Of a stretch of DNA of 64,000 nt, positions 51,475 to 59,594 are shown in pieces. The notes beneath the pieces were generated by a model that was not told the origin of the DNA, did not search any database, and worked only from the letters and a program-made list of their open reading frames with translations. Source of the DNA: Micromonospora sp. WMMD1155 (GTDB taxonomy: Bacteria > Actinomycetota > Actinomycetes > Mycobacteriales > Micromonosporaceae). The DNA lies in the NCBI RefSeq assembly GCF_029581275.1, contig NZ_CP120742.1:2020501-2084500 (forward strand). Reading direction: 5' to 3'. The position numbers and the translations under genes are program-made. Every line of letters begins with the position of its first letter. The stretch's first letter is position 1.

Positions 51475-52341
51475 ATGAGCGAAAACCTTCCCGGCGGCCC
51501 GCTGACCCTGGCCGACGGCCTCACCCTGAGCCGGATGGGTTACGGGGCGATGCAGTTGGCCGGCCCCAGGGCCTTCGGTCCGCCCCGTGACCGCGAGCGC
51601 GCCCTCGCCGTGCTCCGCGAGGCCGTCGACCTGGGTGTCCGGCACATCGACACCAGCGACTTCTACGGCCCGGTGGTGGTCAACGAGCTGATCCGGGAGG
51701 CGCTGCACCCGTACCCCGAAGATCTGCACCTGGTCACCAAGGTCGGCGCGCGGCGCGGCGACGACGGCTCCTGGATCCCGTCGCTGGACCCGGCGGACCT
51801 GAAGGCCCAGGTCCAGGAGAATCTCCGACACCTCGGCCTGGATGTCCTCGACGTGGTCAACCTGCGGGTGGGCATGTCGGAGAGCACCACTGACGCGCCC
51901 CTCGGTGAGCAGTTCGCCGCGCTGGCGGAGCTGCGGCAGCAGGGCCTGATCCGGCACCTCGGGCTCAGCGGCGTCACGCCGAACCAGCTCACCGAGGCCC
52001 AGGCCATCGCGCCCGTGGTCACCGTGCAGAACCTCTACAACCTCGCCAACCGACAGGACGACGCCCTCGTCGACAGGTGCGCGGCGGAGAACATCGCGTT
52101 CGCCGCGTTCTTCCCGCTCGGCGGGTTCACGCCGTTGCAGTCCGACACGCTCAGCGGCGTGGCCGCCCGGATGGGCGCCTCACCACAGCAGGTCGCCCTG
52201 GCCTGGCTGCTTCAGCGCTCCCCCACCACCGTGCTGATCCCCGGTACGTCGAGCGTGGCGCACCTGCGGGAGAACGTCGCCGCCGCCGATCTCGAACTGC
52301 CCCCAGACGCGATCGAGGAGCTGGACGCGGTCGTCGCCTAG
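51475..52341 (+). CDS. Aldo/keto reductase
   Basis: A 288-residue NADPH-dependent aldo/keto reductase with TIM-barrel fold. Catalytic residues are Asp and Tyr in HIDTSDFYGP (about residues 55-64) and Lys in LVTKVGARR. The usual His is replaced by Asn in the VVNLRVG strand, as in the YajO/pyridoxal-reductase-like branch. The C-terminal IPGTSSVAHLRENVAA binds the NADPH phosphate. GAGGACG precedes the ATG. It is divergent from the XRE/MmyB regulator and is its likely target; the substrate is unknown. Confidence 0.92.
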   Translation: MSENLPGGPLTLADGLTLSRMGYGAMQLAGPRAFGPPRDRERALAVLREAVDLGVRHIDTSDFYGPVVVNELIREALHPYPEDLHLVTKVGARRGDDGSWIPSLDPADLKAQVQENLRHLGLDVLDVVNLRVGMSESTTDAPLGEQFAALAELRQQGLIRHLGLSGVTPNQLTEAQAIAPVVTVQNLYNLANRQDDALVDRCAAENIAFAAFFPLGGFTPLQSDTLSGVAARMGASPQQVALAWLLQRSPTTVLIPGTSSVAHLRENVAAADLELPPDAIEELDAVVA

Positions 52342-52433
52342 CGTGTGTCAAAGTCCTCGGTCGAGCCGAGGCGGAGTCCAGGCGGCGATCCGACCCGGCG
52401 TTGCGGCCCGGGTTCGTCGCAGGCGGGCCGCCC

Positions 52434-53990
52434 TCAGGAAACCGGTCCCCGGTGCTCGTGGGGTCGGTTGCGGATCAGGGTGAGTGCGAGCACGGCGGTG
52501 GCGAGGAACACGATGCCGTTGATCCGCAGACCGGCCTGGACGCCGGCGGTCAGCGCCTCGGCCAGCGCCGACCGGACCGGGTCGGGAAGCGGCTGATCGC
52601 CCGTTGCGCCGGCGGCCACCGCCGTCTGCACCGCCGTCCGGGTCGGCTCGCCCACCTGGTGAGCGGCGAGCCGGTCCGGCAGGTCGGCCAGCATCGTGGT
52701 GGTGAGCAGCGTCCCCAGCAGGGACGAGCCGATCACCGAGCCCACCTGGCGGGCGGCGTTGACCGCGCCGGAGGCCATTCCCGCCTGCGCGGGTGCGACG
52801 CTGGCCAACGCCGCCGCCGTGGCCGGGGCCACCACCAGGGCGCTGGCCGCGCCGAACAGCGCGAGCAGCGGCCAACGCTGGCTGAACGGGGTTGTCGGGC
52901 CCTGGGCGGCCAGCCCGAAGCTGGCCAGGGCACCGAGGACGAGACCGGCGGTGAGGGGTGCCTTGAATCCGGTGCGGCGGACCAGCCGCCCCGCGCCGAA
53001 TGCCGCGACCGCGTAGACACCGAAGAGCGCCAGCATCCGCCAGCCGGTGTCCAGTGGGCTGAGTGCCTGCGCGCGCTCGTGGAACAGGACCAGCAGGATC
53101 GCCACGCCGGTGAAGCCGAACAACGACACCGCCGCGACGACCATGACGGCGCTGAACGAACCGGACCGGAACAGGCGTACGTCGAGCATCGGCGCACTGG
53201 CCCGCAACTCGACCAGCACGAACCCGACGAGCGCGACAGCCGCGACCATCCAGGCGACCGCCATCACCGGGCTGGTGTAACCGTCCTTGCCGCCCTGGAT
53301 CATCGCGAAGACGGCTGCGGCGATGGCGACGGTGCCGAGCAGCAGGCCGGGTACGTCGAGTCGGGCCGCGACCGGCCGGGACTCGGTCACCCCGATGGCG
53401 GCGATGACGAGGGTGATCACGCCGAGCGCGATCGCCGACAGGTAGACGCTGTGCCACTGGTAGTGCCGCAGCAGCGCACCGGCGATGAGCGGGCCGATCG
53501 CGAGCCCGATGCCGGAGGCCGCCGACCACGCGGTGATGACCTCGGTACGACGGTGCGGGTCGGTGAAGGTCGCGCCGAGGATCGCGAGGCTGTTGGGCAG
53601 GATCAGGGCTCCGCCGAGGCCGGCGACCAACTGCCCGACGATCACCCAGGCCACGGTGGGGGCACTGGCCACCACGGCACTACCGACGATCATGGCGATG
53701 ACGCCGGCACCGAACATGCGCCGACGTCCGTAGCGGTTGCCGAGCGTGGCGGCGGACAGCACCATGCTCGCCACGACCAGCGTGTAGGCACTGGGGATCC
53801 AGATCACAGTGGTGGGGTCGATCCGTAGGTCGCGCTGGATCGTCGTCAGGGCGGAGACCGTCGCGGTGATCTGCAGGAACGTGATCATCGAGCCCAGGCA
53901 CATGGCGATCAGGATCACCGGGCGGGAGCCGCGGACCGACGGCCGCACGGTGGCTGGCGCGGCTGTTGTGTTGGTGGTGGTCACTGGCAT
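52434..53990 (-). CDS. MFS drug transporter, DHA2 (EmrB/QacA) family
   Basis: A 518-residue proton-coupled efflux protein with 14 predicted transmembrane helices. Motif A is SAATLGNRYGRRRMFGAG, and motif C is the GxxxGPxxGG-like SGIGLAIGPLIAGALL in helix 5; the last helices are ALTLIRNRP-terminated. The family extrudes quaternary ammonium compounds and antibiotics. The start is either the ATG at 53990 or a GTG six bases upstream. It is transcribed divergently from an HxlR regulator, and a perfect 12-bp inverted repeat occurs in the shared region. Confidence 0.9.
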   Translation of the reverse strand: MPVTTTNTTAAPATVRPSVRGSRPVILIAMCLGSMITFLQITATVSALTTIQRDLRIDPTTVIWIPSAYTLVVASMVLSAATLGNRYGRRRMFGAGVIAMIVGSAVVASAPTVAWVIVGQLVAGLGGALILPNSLAILGATFTDPHRRTEVITAWSAASGIGLAIGPLIAGALLRHYQWHSVYLSAIALGVITLVIAAIGVTESRPVAARLDVPGLLLGTVAIAAAVFAMIQGGKDGYTSPVMAVAWMVAAVALVGFVLVELRASAPMLDVRLFRSGSFSAVMVVAAVSLFGFTGVAILLVLFHERAQALSPLDTGWRMLALFGVYAVAAFGAGRLVRRTGFKAPLTAGLVLGALASFGLAAQGPTTPFSQRWPLLALFGAASALVVAPATAAALASVAPAQAGMASGAVNAARQVGSVIGSSLLGTLLTTTMLADLPDRLAAHQVGEPTRTAVQTAVAAGATGDQPLPDPVRSALAEALTAGVQAGLRINGIVFLATAVLALTLIRNRPHEHRGPVS

Positions 53991-54007
53991 CCTCACTGCT
54001 GGTGGGT

Positions 54008-54074
54008 CTGACTTGCGTATGCATAAGCCAGCAGCGCCCCAGTGAAGCACCTGGCTAGCCCCTACGCAAGTCAG
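54008..54074. promoter_or_regulatory. Pair of inverted operators, HxlR/MFS intergenic region
   Basis: CTGACTTGCGTA (54008-54019) recurs exactly inverted as TACGCAAGTCAG (54063-54074), with centres about 55 bases apart (roughly five helical turns). Each lies near one of the divergent genes, so the HxlR regulator could control both the pump and itself. Confidence 0.65.
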
Positions 54075-54088
54075 GTAGGCTGGAGCAC

Positions 54089-54568
54089 ATGGAAGACCTA
54101 CGAGACGATCGCGACTCCTGGTCGACTGCGAACTGCTCGGTGGCCCGGGCGATGGACATCGTGGGCAGCAGGTCGACGGTCCTGGTCATGCGTGAGGCGC
54201 TGCTCGGCACGCGCCGCTTCGACGACTTCGTTCGCCGCGTCGGCGTCGGCGAACCCGCCATGGCCGCCCGACTCAAGGAAATGGTCGCCGCCAACCTGCT
54301 CGAACGAATCCCCTACCGAGAGCCGGGGCAGCGCACCCGCCACGAGTACCAACTCACCCGCAAGGGCCGCGAACTGCTGCCCGTGATCACCGCGCTGCGC
54401 AACTGGGGCGACACCTGGGCTGCCGACGAAGCCGGCCCCTCCGTCACCTCCACCCACCGCGACTGCGGAGAACCGGTCCGCGCAGTGCTCCGCTGCGCAG
54501 CCGGCCACGACGTGGAGAGCGGCGACATCGACGTCACCGCCGGGCCGGGAGCGATCCGACGCGACTGA
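54089..54568 (+). CDS. HxlR family transcriptional regulator
   Basis: A 159-residue winged-helix regulator. The conserved N-terminal Cys of HxlR-type proteins is in STANCSVARAMDIVGSRSTVLVMREALLGTRRFDDFVRRVG, followed by the HTH and wing GEPAMAARLKEMVAANLLERIPYREPGQRTRHEYQLTRKGREL. The C-terminal portion adds a zinc-ribbon-like segment (HRDCGEPVRAVLRCAAGH) with two Cys. The family senses quinones, aldehydes or other electrophiles. The divergent pump gene is the probable target. Confidence 0.9.
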   Translation: MEDLRDDRDSWSTANCSVARAMDIVGSRSTVLVMREALLGTRRFDDFVRRVGVGEPAMAARLKEMVAANLLERIPYREPGQRTRHEYQLTRKGRELLPVITALRNWGDTWAADEAGPSVTSTHRDCGEPVRAVLRCAAGHDVESGDIDVTAGPGAIRRD

Positions 54569-54669
54569 CGCGGCGGCGGGGCCGCAGCAGATGGTGACTG
54601 CCGACGCTCGACTGTCGTAGCCACGAGGCTGGGGGATGGCTCGCCCTCCGATGCTGACAAGCTGATCGG

Positions 54670-55533
54670 ATGCGTCGGATCGAAGCGGAATGGGTGCGTC
54701 GGCTCCCGGATCTGCAACTGGATCGCGTGCTCGCGCCGCCGTCGCTGGGGCCGGTGGTCAGATACCACCTACTCGACCGAACGGTAAGCGTGCTGGACGA
54801 GCAGTTGCAGCCGATCAAGCGGCTGTCCTTGGACGTGCCGCCCACCGCGAAGCTTCTCACCGCAAGTCCGGACCTGGCGATCGTCGTCATGACCGACAGC
54901 CGTCGGGTCATCATCATGGCCGCAGGCCGACACATCCCCGTCGAGATTCCGGCGGCCGATTCCGCCACACTGCTGCCGGACAGCCGCCTGCTGGTCACCG
55001 CGCCGACACTCGAACGGCTTGAACACAAGGGCCGCGAGTACGACGCCAAGGGAGAGCACCTGGTTTTCCTGGTGGATCCAGGCTCGGGAGCCGTTCTGGA
55101 CCAGGCCGTTCTCGATGCGGTCGATGCCAGCATGACCACGGTGCCCCATCCGCACGATGGATCGGTGGTCCTGGACGCGGCGATGGGTCAGGACGGCGCT
55201 TTGATCTATGTCGCTCAGGTGCTTAACGACAGGATCACGGTGCAGCTCATCGCTGAGAACGTCATCGCGGCGGACTTCGCACCGTCCGGAGACCGTCTAC
55301 TGCTCATGCCTCACCCCAGCTTCGACAACAAGGTATCCGTCCTGGAGTGGCCAAGCCGGCGTCCCCTCGCTCAGCGCCACGCGGACGATCTGGCGATCGA
55401 CGACTTCGCATTCGACCTGTACGGATCGGTGCAACTCTTGCCGGAACGCGGCGAGGTCCCCGGCCGCACTCACCGGCCGGGTCTCGGGCACACTGATCAT
55501 CGGCAGCCCTTGGTTGTGAGCGTTCTTCCCTAG
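54670..55533 (+). CDS. Hypothetical protein, beta-propeller-like
   Basis: A 287-residue protein that I do not recognise. Successive segments VVRYHLLDRTVSVLDEQLQPIKRLSLD, AKLLTASPDLAIVVMTDSRRVIIMAAGRHIPVEIP, DSATLLPDSRLLVTAPTLERLEHKGREYDAKGEHLVFLVDP and DFAPSGDRLLLMPHPSFDNKVSVLEWPS look like blades of a WD40/YVTN-type propeller. It has no signal peptide. The last 40 residues (PERGEVPGRTHRPGLGHTDHRQPL) have no strand pattern and could result from a frameshift. The gene is flanked by an HxlR regulator and the 13E12-type gene. Confidence 0.6.
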   Translation: MRRIEAEWVRRLPDLQLDRVLAPPSLGPVVRYHLLDRTVSVLDEQLQPIKRLSLDVPPTAKLLTASPDLAIVVMTDSRRVIIMAAGRHIPVEIPAADSATLLPDSRLLVTAPTLERLEHKGREYDAKGEHLVFLVDPGSGAVLDQAVLDAVDASMTTVPHPHDGSVVLDAAMGQDGALIYVAQVLNDRITVQLIAENVIAADFAPSGDRLLLMPHPSFDNKVSVLEWPSRRPLAQRHADDLAIDDFAFDLYGSVQLLPERGEVPGRTHRPGLGHTDHRQPLVVSVLP

Positions 55534-55793
55534 ACAAGAGGAATGATCACCCAAGGGCTGTCCTGATGATCTGCCGGGGTCGATACCTCTGCCCCACGGC
55601 TTAAAGATCAAGCTAGCAGCGAGCCTGGGCGTTGCGCCACGATGGCAGCCGTTTCGGCGACTGGGGATGCGGCAGGCACGCGGTGCATCCGATCGATGTT
55701 CCGGGGCGCAGACCCTGCCGAGGTCGTTGGGTCGCGTGCTGCGCAATCGGCCACGTAACCGCGACACCGCATTGATCATGACGACTGAAAGTG

Positions 55794-55809
55794 TCGTACA
55801 CCTGTTCTA
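55794..55809. promoter_or_regulatory. LexA (SOS) box candidate
   Basis: TCGTAC-ACCT-GTTCTA matches 10 of 12 defined positions of the actinobacterial LexA box TCGAAC-N4-GTTCGA. It lies 10 bases upstream of the HNH endonuclease start codon. Confidence 0.6.
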
Positions 55810-55819
55810 GTCTCTGGTC

Positions 55820-57070
55820 ATGGTCGAGGAGTTGGCGCAGGCAGACGACGCGGTCGCCGCCTGCGTCGACGCGGCCGCCTGGCCTCTCACCGAGCATGAA
55901 CTGATCGCGGCGCTCGACGCCGCGCACCGCCTGCAGCAACGCCTCGCCGCCGTCACCCTGACCCTGGTCCGTGAGATCGACGGGCGCGGCACCGCCCGCG
56001 CCCACGGCGCCTCCACCACCGCCGTGTGGCTACGCGAACGACTGCGGATGACCGTTCCCGCCGCCCGCCGCCTGGTCGACCTCGCCACCACCCTGGACAC
56101 CGGCAACCCCGCCATCCGACACGCGCTGGCCGACGGCACCATCACCCAGGACCAGGCCCGCGTCATCGCCGACACGGCCGCCACCGTGACGGTGACGGCG
56201 GGCGCCGAAGTGGCCGAGAAGGCCGTCGGCGCGCTGGTCGAGTGGGCCGGGCAGTTCGACCCCACCCTGCTGCGTCGGATGGGCACCCGGATCCTCGACC
56301 ACGTCGCGCCCGATCTCGCCGACGCCGCCGCAGCAGCTGCCCTCGCCGCCGAGGACGCCCGCGCCACCCGCGACCGACACCTCACCCTGTCCGCGCAGAC
56401 CGACGGGCGCCTGCGGCTCACCGGCACGCTCGACGCCGAAACCGCAGGTCTGCTACGCGCCGCCATCGACCCGCTCAGCGCACCCGCCGGGCCCGACGAT
56501 GGGCGATCCCCCGGGCAACGCCGCCACGACGCCCTCGCCGACGTGTGCCGCCTCGCCCTGCACACCGGCGACCTACCCGAGCACGGCGGCGACCGCGCCC
56601 AGATCGTCATCACCACCGACTACGACACACTGACCCGGCAACTAGGCTCCGGGACGCTCGACATCGGTGTGCGGCTCACCCCCGACACCGTGCGCCGGCT
56701 GGCCTGCGACGCCACCATCCTGCCCGCCGTCCTCGGCGGCACGAGCCAGGTCCTCGACGTCGGTCGACAACGCCGACTCATCACCGGCCCACTGCGGCGA
56801 GCCCTGGTGCTCCGCGACGGCGGATGCGCCTTCCCCGGCTGCGACCGACCACCACGCTGGTGCGCCGCCCACCACATCCACCACTGGGCCGACGGCGGCC
56901 CCACCAACCTCGACAACGCCGTCCTGCTCTGCGGCCACCATCACCGACATATCCACCACAGGGAGTGGACGGTACGGCTCAGTGACGACGGGCACCCCGA
57001 GTTCATCCCGCCCGCCTGGCTCGACCCCGACCAACTACCGCGCCGCAACCACTACCACCGACGGACGTAG
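55820..57070 (+). CDS. HNH endonuclease with DUF222 domain (13E12 repeat family)
   Basis: A 416-residue protein of the DUF222 plus HNH architecture, best known as the 13E12 repeat family of M. tuberculosis, where members are DNA-damage inducible. The helical DUF222 region occupies roughly residues 25-300 (TAVWLRERLRMTVPAARRLVDLA, LADGTITQDQARVIADT). The HNH domain is at the end: CAFPGCDRPPRWCAAHHIHHWADGG, NLDNAVLLCGHHHRHIHH, with two Cys pairs for zinc. It is complete and starts at ATG 55820. A LexA-like box abuts the start. Confidence 0.9.
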   Translation: MVEELAQADDAVAACVDAAAWPLTEHELIAALDAAHRLQQRLAAVTLTLVREIDGRGTARAHGASTTAVWLRERLRMTVPAARRLVDLATTLDTGNPAIRHALADGTITQDQARVIADTAATVTVTAGAEVAEKAVGALVEWAGQFDPTLLRRMGTRILDHVAPDLADAAAAAALAAEDARATRDRHLTLSAQTDGRLRLTGTLDAETAGLLRAAIDPLSAPAGPDDGRSPGQRRHDALADVCRLALHTGDLPEHGGDRAQIVITTDYDTLTRQLGSGTLDIGVRLTPDTVRRLACDATILPAVLGGTSQVLDVGRQRRLITGPLRRALVLRDGGCAFPGCDRPPRWCAAHHIHHWADGGPTNLDNAVLLCGHHHRHIHHREWTVRLSDDGHPEFIPPAWLDPDQLPRRNHYHRRT

Positions 57071-57146
57071 GCCGATCGTCGATCGGCCGGATCTCACGAA
57101 CCGGCGTCCAGCTCGGCCGACCTACGCAGCCGCGTGGTCGGCGGGA

Positions 57147-57230
57147 TCAGGGTGCCGCCAGCGGCCAGCCACGCAGCAGCGCTGGCACGTCGGCGTGCCG
57201 AGCGGTCGGGCACCTCGCCAGAGCCCTCGA
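57147..57230 (-). pseudogene. Remnant of a second kinase C-terminus
   Basis: In one minus-strand frame 27 residues (SRALARCPTARHADVPALLRGW...) match the last residues of the kinase gene that ends at 57361 (RAAPTTRYPDVSALVRAW), and both end in a stop. This is the tail of a duplicated kinase whose body has been lost. It is separated from the first tail by the 24-bp tandem repeats. Confidence 0.55.
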
Positions 57231-57237
57231 AACAGCG

Positions 57238-57340
57238 GCGGGCGCGGGCGGCACCTCGGCAGCGGGCGCGGGATGCGCCTCGGCAGCGGGCGCGGGCGGC
57301 GCCTCGGCAGCGGGCGCGGGCGGCACCTCGGCAGCGGGCG
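57238..57340. repeat. 24-bp tandem repeat array, four copies plus a partial
   Basis: Units at 57238, 57262, 57286 and 57310 with a partial copy at 57334. Units 1 and 4 are identical and units 2 and 3 differ from them at only a few bases. In the minus-strand frame the unit encodes APAAEVPP-like octapeptides, a Pro/Ala linker typical of kinase C-termini. Confidence 0.85.
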
Positions 57341-57360
57341 TTGGGCGACTGTCGGCGGCG

Positions 57361-58035
57361 TCAGGTCGCTGCCGACCGCCAGGCACGGACCAGCGCTGAC
57401 ACGTCGGGGTATCGAGTGGTCGGCGCCGCTCTGGTTGCCCGGTCCACGACGCGGCGCTGATCGTCGTTGCCCCGCCAGCCTTCCGCAGAGTCGAGAAGGT
57501 GGTGCAGGGTACGGCCGAGCAGGTGAACGGTGGTCCGCTCGTCGATCGCGGCAGCACGAACGAACTCCTCCGGCGCCATGTAACGGCGAGAGCCGGGCAG
57601 GCGGTCGGCGTCGAGGACGAACGGCCCAGGGCGGTATTCGTCGAGCTCGATCAGCCGCATCCGTCCGATGGAGAAGTCATACAGGAAGCAGCCGTCGTAC
57701 AGGTCGACGGCGACGAACCCGGCGGCGCTGACGGCGAGATGAGCGTCGAGGATCGCGTCGAGCGCCGCCTCGACCTGCGGGACCGGCAGTTGCTGGAAGC
57801 GGGCCAGCCCGCTGCGGTCGGTGCCGCGCGCCGTGGCGTGGTTCAGGGCGCTGCCGTCGTACCAGGGGTAGACGAGCGTCAGGCCGGCCGGCCCGTCGAC
57901 TGTCCGCATCGGACGAACGATCACCGGGTGGCGGACTGCGGCGTGTAACGCGCGGGCTCGTTCGAGGGACGCCCGGCCCGCAGTGGTGGTGGCCGTCTTG
58001 ACGAACCAGCGCCGGCTCGCCTCTTCGACGCCGTG
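57361..58035 (-). pseudogene. Serine/threonine kinase-like protein, 5'-truncated
   Basis: The minus-strand frame reads through from about 58035 without a stop or usable start. It shows kinase-lobe sequence: RRWFVKTATTTAGRASLERARALHAAV (VAIK lysine), LTLVYPWYDGSAL, FVAVDLYDGCFLYDF (HRD-equivalent loop), LIELDEYRPGP (DFG-equivalent) and SRRYMAPEEF (APE). The first start codon in the frame is the GTG at 57924, but it would drop the N-lobe. Sequence upstream of 58035 belongs to the KDPG aldolase gene on the other strand, so the glycine loop and 5' end are lost. The atypical active site is characteristic of a small actinobacterial kinase family. Confidence 0.7.
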
Positions 58036-58590
58036 GCGGCGGCGCTCACCGCCGTGCTCACCCTGGCCGAGAGCGGCGTCGCACTGGTCGAGGTCTCGCT
58101 CACCAGCGCCGACGCGCTCGACGTCATCCGGCGCGCCCGGGCGGCCCTCGGGTCCGACTACGCCCTGGGCGCGGGCACCGTGCTCAGCGCCGAGGACGCC
58201 CGCGCGGCGGCCGACGCGGGCGCTGGTTTCCTGGTCACCCCGGCGCTCGCGCCGAGTCTCGCCGAAGGCGGCCGACTCGGGCTGCCGGTCCTCGCCGGTG
58301 CACTCACCCCCACCGAAGTGGTGCAGGCCGACAGCGGCGGGGCCACCGCGATCAAACTCTTCCCGGCGTCCCTCGGTGGGCCCGACTACCTCGGCACGCT
58401 GCGCGACCCGTTCCCCGGCACCGCGTTCGTACCGGTCGGTGGGGTCGACGCGGACGGCGCACGACGCTACCTGGACCGGGGCGCGCTCGCGGTCGGGGTC
58501 GGCTCCCCCCTGCTCGGCGACGCCGTCCGCGGTGGCGACCCGGCGGCGCTGCGCGAGCGCGCCGCCGCCTTCCTCGCGGCGGTGCGTTGA
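58033..58590 (+). CDS. eda: KDPG aldolase, N-terminally truncated
   Basis: An aldolase that splits 2-keto-3-deoxy-6-phosphogluconate to pyruvate and glyceraldehyde 3-phosphate. The catalytic Glu (GVALVEVSLTSADAL) and Schiff-base Lys (GATAIKLFPASLGG) are present, as are GAGTVLSAEDARAAADAGAGFLVTP and VGGVDADGARRYLDRGALAVGVGSPL. Only 185 residues follow from the GTG at 58033, whereas the family has about 205-215. The first barrel strand is absent because the sequence runs into the kinase gene on the other strand. The enzyme may be inactive. Its stop overlaps the next start (TGATG), so the operon with KDG kinase is intact downstream. Confidence 0.85.
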   Translation: MAAALTAVLTLAESGVALVEVSLTSADALDVIRRARAALGSDYALGAGTVLSAEDARAAADAGAGFLVTPALAPSLAEGGRLGLPVLAGALTPTEVVQADSGGATAIKLFPASLGGPDYLGTLRDPFPGTAFVPVGGVDADGARRYLDRGALAVGVGSPLLGDAVRGGDPAALRERAAAFLAAVR

Positions 58591-59531
58591 TGACCGACGT
58601 GCTCACGCTCGGCGAGACGATGGCGGCGTTCCGCACCACCGGCCCGCTGCGGCTGGGCGGCACCGCCGGGATCTCCGTCGCCGGTTCCGAGTCGAACGTG
58701 GCGATCGGGCTGGCCCGGCTCGGCCACCGGGCTGCCTGGGTCGGTGTCACCGGCGCCGACGAGCCCGGTGAGCTGGTCCGTCGTACGCTGCGCGCGGAGG
58801 GCGTCGACCTGAGCTGGTCCCGGATCGATCCGACCGCTCCGACCGGGCTGATCCTCTTCGAGAACCGGGTCGCCGACATCAACCGGGTCACCTACCACCG
58901 CACCGGATCCGCCGGCTCCCGGCTGCGCCCGGCCGACGTGACAGGTGCCTTCGACGCGGCCGGGTCACCGCCCCGGCTGCTGCACGTCACCGGCATCACC
59001 TGCGCGCTCGGCGTCGACCCGTACCAGGCGGTGGTGGAGGCCGTGCGACGCGCCCGCGCGGCCGGCAGCACCGTCTGCCTGGACGTCAACCACCGGCAGC
59101 GACTCTGGTCGGTCGCCGAGGCCGCCACCGCGCTGCGGCCGCTGCTGCCCTCGATCGACCTGGTGGTCGCCTCCGACGACGAACTGGCCGTGCTGACCGA
59201 CGCCACCGACCCGGCCACGGCGTTGCTCTCCGCCGGGGTGACCGAGGTCGTCGTCAAGCACGGGGCCGGAGGGGCGACCAGCCACAGCGCGACCGGCACC
59301 GTGCACCGTCCGGCTCGGACGGTGCCGGTGGTGGACACCGTCGGGGCGGGCGACGCCTTCGTGGCCGGGCTGCTCTCCGGGTGGCTCGACGGTGACGACG
59401 TCCCGACCCGACTGGACCGGGCCGTCACCACCGGGGCGTTCGCGGTCGCCAGCCGGGGCGACTGGGAGGGCCTGCCCGATCGGGCGGAACTGACGCTGCT
59501 GAACCACGAGCCGGGCGGTACGGTCCGCTGA
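58590..59531 (+). CDS. kdgK: PfkB-family sugar kinase, 2-keto-3-deoxygluconate kinase-like
   Basis: A 313-residue ribokinase-fold kinase. Opening motif LTLGETMAAFRTTGPL, the substrate-binding SVAGSESNVAIGLARLGH, and the C-terminal PfkB signature DTVGAGDAFVAGLLSGWLDG with the catalytic Asp are clear. Together with the KDPG aldolase gene just upstream (one-base overlap) it should phosphorylate 2-keto-3-deoxygluconate to KDPG. The lactonase-like gene downstream fits a sugar-acid pathway, for example from gluconate or galacturonate. ATG 58590. Confidence 0.88.
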   Translation: MTDVLTLGETMAAFRTTGPLRLGGTAGISVAGSESNVAIGLARLGHRAAWVGVTGADEPGELVRRTLRAEGVDLSWSRIDPTAPTGLILFENRVADINRVTYHRTGSAGSRLRPADVTGAFDAAGSPPRLLHVTGITCALGVDPYQAVVEAVRRARAAGSTVCLDVNHRQRLWSVAEAATALRPLLPSIDLVVASDDELAVLTDATDPATALLSAGVTEVVVKHGAGGATSHSATGTVHRPARTVPVVDTVGAGDAFVAGLLSGWLDGDDVPTRLDRAVTTGAFAVASRGDWEGLPDRAELTLLNHEPGGTVR

Positions 59532-59594
59532 CCGGGTGGCGGGCAATCCGGCCCGCCCGCCGCCGCCCCCGCAGATCCCCCTTGGAGGAGCGAG

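Noticed and set aside
55440..55533. Frameshift at the end of the propeller-like hypothetical gene
   Set aside because: The last 35-40 residues look unlike the rest and another frame reads VSGTLIIGSPWL to a stop. Without a homologue I cannot tell a frameshift from a natural variable tail.
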